Shown piece after piece: positions 27,671 through 33,431 of a stretch of 33,431 nt of DNA. The notes under the pieces are model-generated. The model ran no database searches. It saw only the letters and a list, made by a program, of their open reading frames with translations, and was not told where the DNA came from. The DNA is from an uncultured Prevotella sp. (GTDB taxonomy: Bacteria; Bacteroidota; Bacteroidia; Bacteroidales; Bacteroidaceae): assembly GCA_947167845.1 (NCBI GenBank), contig CAMVJQ010000027.1:1-33431 (forward strand), read 5' to 3'. Made by a program: the position numbers and the translations under genes. Each line of letters starts with the position of its first letter. Within the stretch, counting starts at the first letter, position 1.

Positions 27671-29416
27671 ATGATTTTATATAGACTCTTTCTACTGCTC
27701 TGTACGACTGTTGCCGGCGCGCCGCTTCATGCCGGGGGAGGCAAATACTTCCATATAGTGCATGTTGAGCCCGAGCGGCTGCCCAACCTGAACACACCCC
27801 GTGAGGGTCATGCCGTATTCTATGCTGGAGGCGAACTGATGGTAGCTGGAGGACATACCGATGGCTTCGTGCCTACGGCCACGGCAGAGTATCTGAGTGA
27901 CGGCGAGTGGCATCAGCTGCCGATGACCTATACACACGACCACGGCACGGCATTGGTGTTGCGCTCCGGGAAAGTGCTGCTGGCAGGAGGCAGCAAGGAG
28001 GAGATGGGTGTGGGACAGACATACGGCGTGGAGATGTACGACCCTTCAGGGCATTCGTTCACAGGTTTTGGGTGCCTCTCGAGGAAGAGGACTCTGGCCT
28101 CGGCCATAGAGCTGGACAGCGGGCGTGTTGTCATCACCGGCAACTGGTATGCTGAGGATGGTATAGAAATGTTCGACGGCCAGAAATCCTTTACGCCTTT
28201 CAAGTCGGTCACCGTGGGACGTGTTGTCCCCTATCTCTTTCGTACATCACAGGGCGACCTGCTCATAGTGGGCAGCCACGACACCTATGGCCATGAGGCC
28301 GACACCGCCGTCGTCGACCGTCTGCAAGGCGAGCCGTTCGTGGTACCGCTGCTACGGCAGTGGAAGCCTCTGACTTACAATGCCCCTACCACTGCCGATG
28401 CCGGATTTATTGGCGACGAGACCCAAGGAAGCGATGCTTACCTCATGGCGGTGAGGAACTACAAACGTACCAGCCACAAGCCGGAACTGAGTGGGCAGCC
28501 TGCCGGCCAGATGGCCGTCGTGCTGGTGGAGGACACAGCCTTCTCCCTGCTGCCCACCGCCTGCCCCATACCGATGATGAGTCCTTTGGATGGTGCTGGT
28601 CCTATCTTCTATGACCGAGGCTATATCGCGGCCGACCGCCAGGCGCAGCGGGCCTATCTCTGCGGTGTAGACAAGGACAAGCGCCTCTATGTGGTGAGCA
28701 TTGGCTATGCCCAGCGGCCAGCCCCCTTGACGCTCTACTATACCGACCCGATGCCTGACTGTGGCTTCTACGTTCCTGCGCTGACACCGCAGGGCAACCT
28801 GGTCATTGTCGGCGGCAGCTCGAAAACCGATTATGACTCCGACAACTTTACCCCTACGGCCTCGGCCTGGCTCATCCCCTTGGGACGACAGGACGAGGTG
28901 ACGGTGGCGGACGGCCCTAGGCCAGCCAGCCTGTTGTGGTGGTTGCTGGCCGCCGCTGCTGTGCTGTTGGCGGGTTCATGGCTTGTCATTCGCAGGCGGA
29001 AAGCCAAGACCGAAAATCGTGAACCTGCCCCCATCGTTCCTGACGAACAGCCCAAGACAGAAGTAAGCTCTGACAATAAGAACGAAGAATTGTTAGATCT
29101 TATCTGCCACCTCATGGATGAGCGGCAACTCTTCCGTAATAGTGAACTGAAGGCGACTGACGTGGCTGCCGAGCTGGGCACCAACAGCCGCTATGTCACC
29201 GACAGCATCCGGGAGTGTCGCGGCTTGACTTTCAGCCAGTTTGTCAACGGGTATCGTGTCGGCTACGTGCAGCAACTCCTGCGGAAGCATCCCGACATGA
29301 AAGTCTTTGAGGCTTACACCGAGGCCGGCTTCACCAGCGAGCGCTCCTTCTTCCGCATCTTCAAGGAGGTTACCGGCATGACCACTACCGAGTGGCTCAG
29401 CAAGAATGTCGGCTGA
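27671..29416 (+). CDS. Membrane-spanning Kelch sensor–AraC transcription regulator
   Basis: A 581-residue one-protein sensor-regulator. An N-terminal signal sequence (about 1–21, MILYRLFLLLCTTVAGAPLH) exports a beta-propeller of Kelch-like repeats (REGHAVFYAGGELMVAGGHT, HGTALVLRSGKVLLAGGS, GNLVIVGGSS). One transmembrane helix (about 420–440, LLWWLLAAAAVLLAGSWLVI) is followed by Arg-Arg-Arg-Lys. The cytoplasmic end (about 470–580) is an AraC-type DNA-binding domain with two helix-turn-helix units (ATDVAAELGTNSRYVTDSIR and FEAYTEAGFTSERSFFRIFK). It lacks the histidine kinase and receiver domains of hybrid two-component systems with propeller sensors. Likely targets are the two secreted-protein genes downstream and perhaps its own upstream region (inference). 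Confidence 0.88.
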   Translation: MILYRLFLLLCTTVAGAPLHAGGGKYFHIVHVEPERLPNLNTPREGHAVFYAGGELMVAGGHTDGFVPTATAEYLSDGEWHQLPMTYTHDHGTALVLRSGKVLLAGGSKEEMGVGQTYGVEMYDPSGHSFTGFGCLSRKRTLASAIELDSGRVVITGNWYAEDGIEMFDGQKSFTPFKSVTVGRVVPYLFRTSQGDLLIVGSHDTYGHEADTAVVDRLQGEPFVVPLLRQWKPLTYNAPTTADAGFIGDETQGSDAYLMAVRNYKRTSHKPELSGQPAGQMAVVLVEDTAFSLLPTACPIPMMSPLDGAGPIFYDRGYIAADRQAQRAYLCGVDKDKRLYVVSIGYAQRPAPLTLYYTDPMPDCGFYVPALTPQGNLVIVGGSSKTDYDSDNFTPTASAWLIPLGRQDEVTVADGPRPASLLWWLLAAAAVLLAGSWLVIRRRKAKTENREPAPIVPDEQPKTEVSSDNKNEELLDLICHLMDERQLFRNSELKATDVAAELGTNSRYVTDSIRECRGLTFSQFVNGYRVGYVQQLLRKHPDMKVFEAYTEAGFTSERSFFRIFKEVTGMTTTEWLSKNVG

Positions 29417-29449
29417 CTTCTCTTTCGTTAAATCGTACCCTTTTCCCTC

Positions 29450-29487
29450 AAATCGACTGCCAAAATCCGTTACGGCAGTCGATTTTC
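29450..29487 (+). terminator. Terminator or attenuator after the Kelch–AraC gene
   Basis: AAATCGACTGCC (29450–29461) pairs perfectly over 12 bp with GGCAGTCGATTT (29474–29485), then TTCC. A third related segment (TTTGGCAGT, 29492–29500) could compete for the same left arm, so alternative folds are possible. Confidence 0.65.
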
Positions 29488-29520
29488 CGTATTTGGCAGT
29501 CCTTTTTTGTCGCTAATGTT

Positions 29521-29528
29521 TAACTTTG
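29521..29528 (+). promoter_or_regulatory. –7 element upstream of the secreted-protein pair
   Basis: TAACTTTG fits TAnnTTTG and lies 40 bases before ATG 29569. The best –33 candidate, TTTG at 29492–29495, is 25 bases away, longer than usual. Confidence 0.5.
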
Positions 29529-29568
29529 CAAATATAATAACAATGTATCATTTTGTAATATAACGATT

Positions 29569-30048
29569 ATGAGAACAAAACTAAGTGCCATTTCCCTATT
29601 GCTCATGCTCGCCACGACGGCATGGGCACAGGCTGTCACTCAGACAGCCTTGGTGGTGCACACGAAAAGCGGCTCTGCCACGACGTTCCTCCTGAAGGAT
29701 AAGCCGCTGGTGAACTTCGAGGGCACCGACCTGAAGGTGTCGTCAGATCAAGGTGATGCCTACTTCCCGCTGGCTGACGTGCTCCGCTTCACCTATTTAC
29801 AGGTTGACCCATCGGGCATCGACCAGCAGGCGGTGCCCGATACGGGCGTAAGTTTTGATGACGGCGTACTCGTCATCAGTCAGCTGAGGGCAGGTGCCAC
29901 GGTATCTGTCTACTCCCTCGATGGCAAACTGGTGCGCCAGATTGCTCCACAGCGCTACGGTACCTATCGCCTGAATCTCTCAGAGCTGTCTTCTGGCCTG
30001 TATATTGTAAAAGCAGACAATACAACCTATAAAATCACGAAACCATGA
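29569..30048 (+). CDS. Small secreted protein with T9SS-like C-terminal domain
   Basis: A 159-residue protein with a signal peptide (MRTKLSAISLLLMLATTAWA, cleavage before Q). Residues about 25–75 (LVVHTKSGSATTFLLKDKPL, then YFPLADVLRFTY) form a short beta-rich module common in Bacteroidales secreted proteins. The end (VSVYSLDGKLVRQIAP, then LSELSSGLYIVKADNTTYKI) resembles the type A C-terminal sorting domain of the type IX secretion system. Its ATGA stop/start overlap couples it to the next gene. Function unknown; it looks like an accessory or carrier for the large partner. Confidence 0.82.
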   Translation: MRTKLSAISLLLMLATTAWAQAVTQTALVVHTKSGSATTFLLKDKPLVNFEGTDLKVSSDQGDAYFPLADVLRFTYLQVDPSGIDQQAVPDTGVSFDDGVLVISQLRAGATVSVYSLDGKLVRQIAPQRYGTYRLNLSELSSGLYIVKADNTTYKITKP

Positions 30049-32933
30049 AGAAACTGTTCCTATTTATCGCTCTGGCACTTGGGATTATATCCGGCATGAG
30101 TGCCCAGCAGAGGCAGGACGCCCTCTACATCTTCCGCAACGACGGACAGTTCAATGCCTTCTTCTACGGAGACATTGACCATATACAATATAGTAAGGTG
30201 GACACGCTTGGCGTGGAGCAGCCCGACTATGTGGTGCAGGAGGTATATGCCCTCGACACCCTCTTCCGCATTCCAATATCAGCCATCGACTCCGTGGCAT
30301 TCGTAACGCCGGAGAACATCGTGAAGCCTGATGTGTTCTGCCCAGACAAGTCGATAGCCGACTACATCATCGCCAGCGACTCGCTATGGTGGATACGCTT
30401 AGCCCCCAACACTCCGGCATCGCTCATACCGAAAGAGGGCGACAAGCTGCTCATTGAAGAAGGTAGCAAGTTCATTCCCGGCGGCTTCGGCGGAAGGGTA
30501 TCGCTGTCTGTATTGGAGGATGAGGGGTGGATGATAATCACAGAGCCAACCCCTCTCACAGACATCTATGACCGGTTGGTGATAAAATCTGCGGCATCGA
30601 CTGAGGCAAAGCCGGGAACCCATACACGAGGGTGGTTTGATGGCGATGGCACGGTGTACGTCGATGTTCCTGAGGAAACTATCACATTGAATGAAATCGA
30701 CGAGGAGTATGTGTTGAGCAATAGCTCCATCTCCACGCCAGATGGTCCTATTCAGCTGTCGGTACCTCTTCAGGGTACTATTAAGGCAAAATACAAAGAG
30801 GATTTGTCGGTGCGTACACACCTCTTTATTGACCCTGGCACAAAATTCAACTACAATCAGACGATTAAGGTGACGACAAAAGAGGCAGTATCTGCCAAAT
30901 TGGAAGGCGGCATAAGTGGACGCATTCAAATTGGGCCAGAGAAAAAACTCGGAGATGGGAAGATGAAGATGCCGAAGGGATTGAGGGCAAAGGTTTCAGC
31001 TGGCATTTTCGTAGAAGGCAGTCTCTCGGGCTATCAATTAGGATTCTCTCAAGAGAAAGAAGTTGTCTCGGCCTGTTTCATCAGCGTCAACGAAAGCGAC
31101 TTGAAGAAATTCTTGACAGCGGCGTTCACGACGGCCGAAATGCCAAATGTGATAAGATTCTCACACGAGACTAAGACGAATAAACTTGAAAAGACAAGTC
31201 TGCTGCCCTACCAGGACGGCGTATTTCAGATGCCAGAAAAGATGAGTGTCACTATTGGTGCAGGTGCCTCGCTCACCCTGTCACTTGTAAACCCGATAGA
31301 AAAGGCGAGGGAACTGCTTCCTGACATCGTGGTGAATTATCTCAAGAAGTATCACAGGTATAACGAAGACGCAAATGCCAAGAAAGACACGCTTGGATTC
31401 GACGTGGCATTGGGATTAGAACTTGGAGGAAAACTCGAGGCCAGTGCTCCATGGAAGAATATCTGGCATAAAACCCCACTGTTGGAAAGCCAGCCGCTAT
31501 ACAAAGACCTCGCAAAAGGCAAATTATCTGGAAGCGTGTACTTCAAGGCAGAGGCCAAGGCTCAGCTCGGCGCCTGGTCGCTCGGAAAGCCTCCTTACGA
31601 GCCTTCTGAGACCCTCTCGGAATTCGGAGTCGTCCCTCTTGTTCCGTCCATTGCCGTGAAAACCGCAGAGAGAGAAGACTACTGGGCTGACCTGGAGCTT
31701 GGCCTTGATATAGACGAAAGACCATACAACAAGCTTTTCGTTGCCCCGGTCAGCGGAAACCTGATTACTGGCGCACAAATTGGATTTGCCGTCTTTGATG
31801 AGGATAAGCAACTCGTACAGAAGAGCTGCCATCTGCCCTGGCTTAATAATAATCAGGTGAAGAATTCCGGTTTCTTCAAGAACGGGACATACCGTGAAAT
31901 CTTAGCCGTAGACCCGGGTAAGGGTAAGAAAGTGAAGTATACAGCATATCCTGTCGTCATGCCTCTCTCTGATTTCGGTGGCGCTGAAATGCTGGCAGAT
32001 ACACAAATTAAGTTCGAAATGGACTCGGCCTCCATCGATATAGAAAAGCGTGAGATAACTGTTGACAGAGAGCAGCATTTTTACATTGAAGACAGGGTCG
32101 TGCCCAACATGGCAAACCTTCAGGTGAAGTCAGAAGCCGACTGGATTGAGGACATCTCGTGGTTAGATTACAAGAATATGCTCACTTTCGCCGTAAAAGA
32201 GTTGCCAAAGACGGAATCTTACCGTCGCGGCGTGATACGTCTTACGGGACTGTCGCAGAAGGGCGAGAAACTGATCATAGACAGCATCGTGGTTAAGCAG
32301 GGCGAGCAGGAGCTGGCTGCCGTGACGGTTACGGGCAACATACTCTGCTCATCACCCACTTATGAGGGGGGTGAGCAATACCATCTCACTCCTATGGCGT
32401 TTGCAATGAACAATATCCTTCCTGGCTGGGTAAAAACCTCACGAAAAGGAAAAGACCTGCATGTGGAGTGCTGCAGGGTGGAATCAGATGAGCATGACAA
32501 CCCCTACCTGCTTCCGGGCATCATGGTTTCGTTCGACATCCTCAATTTTGAAGCAATAGACAAGAGAGAATCAAAGATCGCCAATCTCAGGATTGACAAT
32601 CAGATGGGATTCGAATGGGCTGGTATGAAATCCACCGAGATCTACAAACTGAATGTATCATCCCAAATACCTCAGATTGATGAGAGAACGCTGCCTACGG
32701 ACGATGATGAAGATGACGAAGACGGTGGCATAAGCATAGGCTCTGACGTCTCTGCCGTCAAGGCATGGGCTATGAGTGCTGGAGAGGGGCTTGTTATCTC
32801 TTCATTCGACTTCACAAGGAAGGAGGAGGATTATAACCTGTTTACAGGTGAGATGCAGAATGAACGGACACATGAGTTCTCTCTTATCAACTCTCCGTCC
32901 AACGTCATTCAGGTGGCAATTGCATTCAAATAA
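30045..32933 (+). CDS. Large secreted multidomain protein with BACON-like domain
   Basis: A 962-residue exported protein (signal peptide about 1–20, MKKLFLFIALALGIISGMSA). The N-terminal 75 residues (ALYIFRNDGQFNAFFYGDID, VYALDTLFRIPISAIDSVAF) match a module seen at the start of many Bacteroidales surface proteins. A long middle part is beta-rich and unrecognised. Residues about 677–755 (NMANLQVKSEADWIEDISWL … YRRGVIRLTGLSQKGEKLII … IVVKQGE) fit a BACON-type Ig-like domain. An acidic stretch (TDDDEDDEDGG) lies near residue 887. No catalytic motif is visible. The ATG overlaps the stop of the preceding gene, so the two are coexpressed. It ends before a strong terminator. Confidence 0.85.
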   Translation: MKKLFLFIALALGIISGMSAQQRQDALYIFRNDGQFNAFFYGDIDHIQYSKVDTLGVEQPDYVVQEVYALDTLFRIPISAIDSVAFVTPENIVKPDVFCPDKSIADYIIASDSLWWIRLAPNTPASLIPKEGDKLLIEEGSKFIPGGFGGRVSLSVLEDEGWMIITEPTPLTDIYDRLVIKSAASTEAKPGTHTRGWFDGDGTVYVDVPEETITLNEIDEEYVLSNSSISTPDGPIQLSVPLQGTIKAKYKEDLSVRTHLFIDPGTKFNYNQTIKVTTKEAVSAKLEGGISGRIQIGPEKKLGDGKMKMPKGLRAKVSAGIFVEGSLSGYQLGFSQEKEVVSACFISVNESDLKKFLTAAFTTAEMPNVIRFSHETKTNKLEKTSLLPYQDGVFQMPEKMSVTIGAGASLTLSLVNPIEKARELLPDIVVNYLKKYHRYNEDANAKKDTLGFDVALGLELGGKLEASAPWKNIWHKTPLLESQPLYKDLAKGKLSGSVYFKAEAKAQLGAWSLGKPPYEPSETLSEFGVVPLVPSIAVKTAEREDYWADLELGLDIDERPYNKLFVAPVSGNLITGAQIGFAVFDEDKQLVQKSCHLPWLNNNQVKNSGFFKNGTYREILAVDPGKGKKVKYTAYPVVMPLSDFGGAEMLADTQIKFEMDSASIDIEKREITVDREQHFYIEDRVVPNMANLQVKSEADWIEDISWLDYKNMLTFAVKELPKTESYRRGVIRLTGLSQKGEKLIIDSIVVKQGEQELAAVTVTGNILCSSPTYEGGEQYHLTPMAFAMNNILPGWVKTSRKGKDLHVECCRVESDEHDNPYLLPGIMVSFDILNFEAIDKRESKIANLRIDNQMGFEWAGMKSTEIYKLNVSSQIPQIDERTLPTDDDEDDEDGGISIGSDVSAVKAWAMSAGEGLVISSFDFTRKEEDYNLFTGEMQNERTHEFSLINSPSNVIQVAIAFK

Positions 32934-32958
32934 TTCTGACTGTCAGACTATTAATCAG

Positions 32959-32987
32959 GCCGAGAGTTTTGCGCTTTCGGCTTTTTT
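32959..32987 (+). terminator. Terminator after the large secreted protein gene
   Basis: GCCGAGAG and CTTTCGGC form an 8-bp stem (one wobble) around the loop TTTTGCG, followed by six Ts. A 13-base palindrome TCTGACTGTCAGA (32935–32947) lies just upstream. Confidence 0.88.
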
Positions 32988-33137
32988 GTGTGTTTTTAGG
33001 GCAAAAGCGTTGGCAGTTTGAGGGGAAATGAGTACCTTTGCCGTCACTATATATAAAAAAGGTGTAACGATGATGACGGCCGAAGCTTCCTTAAAAGTAT
33101 AAAAAACTTAAATCTTTGATTGGGTGGGTAGAAAATC

Positions 33138-33168
33138 TTGCGTATGTCGCATATAATATGTACCTTTG
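33138..33168 (+). promoter_or_regulatory. Strong promoter near the right end
   Basis: TTG at 33138–33140, a 20-base spacer with TATAATATG at its end, and TACCTTTG at 33161–33168. An AAAAAACTTAAAT element lies about 35 bases upstream. The arrangement copies the rpsJ promoter almost base for base in the key parts. Confidence 0.8.
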
Positions 33169-33174
33169 CACCCG

Positions 33175-33375
33175 CTAAAGTGCGTATTGCGCTGGTCTGA
33201 GAACCATCAATACCCTGATAAAGAGCAACTTAGCCTTCACGAATGAAGCGATTGAGGTTCCTTTTTAGGTGGGTTTGCGATGCCTCGGATGGCAAAGATG
33301 ACACTTAAAAAGGAATTTATTATATTTATAACATTATTAATTATTAAACTGAAATGCCAGGATTAATGGATAGTC
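33175..33375 (+). promoter_or_regulatory. Long structured leader downstream of the right-end promoter
   Basis: About 200 bases of leader. It contains a CTTCA/TGAAG hairpin with loop CGAA near 33236–33249. The largest stem is TTCCTTTTTAGGTG (33258–33271) with CACTTAAAAAGGAA (33302–33315), 14 consecutive pairs with one wobble, enclosing a TGCC/GGCA hairpin. No T-run follows, so this looks like a control leader rather than a terminator. It could be a ribosomal-protein leader, but the controlled gene lies outside the window. Confidence 0.5.
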
Positions 33376-33431
33376 ATGGGGATTTCTAAGACAAAACCAA
33401 GAATGAGGCACTTAATAAATGTTAAGGAGCC
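33376..33431 (+). CDS. Possible start of a gene cut by the window end
   Basis: From ATG 33376 a frame stays open to the last base (MGISKTKPRMRHLINVKE), 18 codons. The N-terminus is basic and not recognised. Upstream, ATG 33354 gives only MPGLMDSHGDF before a stop, so it is not a gene, although its first four residues equal the usual start of ribosomal protein L3. The real downstream gene could also start beyond the window. Confidence 0.25.
   Translation, partial: MGISKTKPRMRHLINVKE

Noticed and set aside
33354..33389. Start of rplC (MPGL…)
   Set aside because: The frame stops after 11 codons and the following residues do not match ribosomal protein L3 in any frame I can read.

Overview
The window is a chromosomal segment of a Bacteroidales bacterium, most probably Prevotella or a close relative. 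The evidence is the gene order tRNA-Trp–secE–nusG–rplKAJL–rpoBC, RpoB/RpoC/EF-G sequences of Bacteroidetes type, A-rich leaders without Shine-Dalgarno sequences, and promoters of the Bacteroidetes form (TTG or TTTG, about 20 bases, then TAnnTTTG). Several secreted proteins also end in the 'YDLxGR…KG-I-I-xGKKVVxK' tail common in Prevotella. The genus call is inference from sequence style, not from a search.

Layout. 1–11412: 3' end of tRNA-Trp, then secE, nusG, rplK, rplA, rplJ, rplL, rpoB and rpoC, closed by a strong terminator. 11494–18194: a compact plus-strand cluster with its own promoter. It encodes a lipoprotein, a secreted tandem (two-domain) serpin, a secreted caspase/legumain-like (clan CD) protease, a secreted protein with the shared tail, and one polypeptide joining an ECF sigma factor, a transmembrane helix and an outer-membrane beta-barrel. 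A 31-bp perfect inverted repeat separates it from the convergent fhs gene (formate–tetrahydrofolate ligase). 20060–23895: DUF3467 gene, rpsL, rpsG, fusA and a terminator. 23906–24944: minus-strand zeta-toxin-like module with a 52-aa coupled upstream gene. 25029–26330: a 42-aa membrane protein, a four-copy short tandem repeat, and a secreted PAP2 phosphatase. 26399–26893: rpsJ alone between its own promoter and terminator. 26891–27670: an AT-rich non-coding stretch with seven copies of AACGTCACT (some as pairs 11 bp apart), a palindrome and a possible structured RNA. 27671–32987: a Kelch–TM–AraC membrane regulator followed by two translationally coupled secreted-protein genes. 33138–33431: a strong rpsJ-like promoter, a long structured leader and perhaps the first codons of another gene.

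How it fits together. In Bacteroides the order rpoC–DUF3467–rpsL–rpsG–fusA–rpsJ–rplC is largely continuous (recalled knowledge). Here the backbone is opened at three points (after rpoC, after fusA, after rpsJ) by accessory genes for envelope or secreted functions.

The best candidate for an undescribed system is the 11.5–18.2 kb cluster. A protease and a two-headed protease inhibitor are exported next to a sigma factor that appears physically tethered, through the inner membrane, to an outer-membrane barrel. A proteolysis-controlled envelope stress or defence switch is a reasonable hypothesis. The second candidate is the Kelch–TM–AraC regulator with the repeated sites upstream of it.
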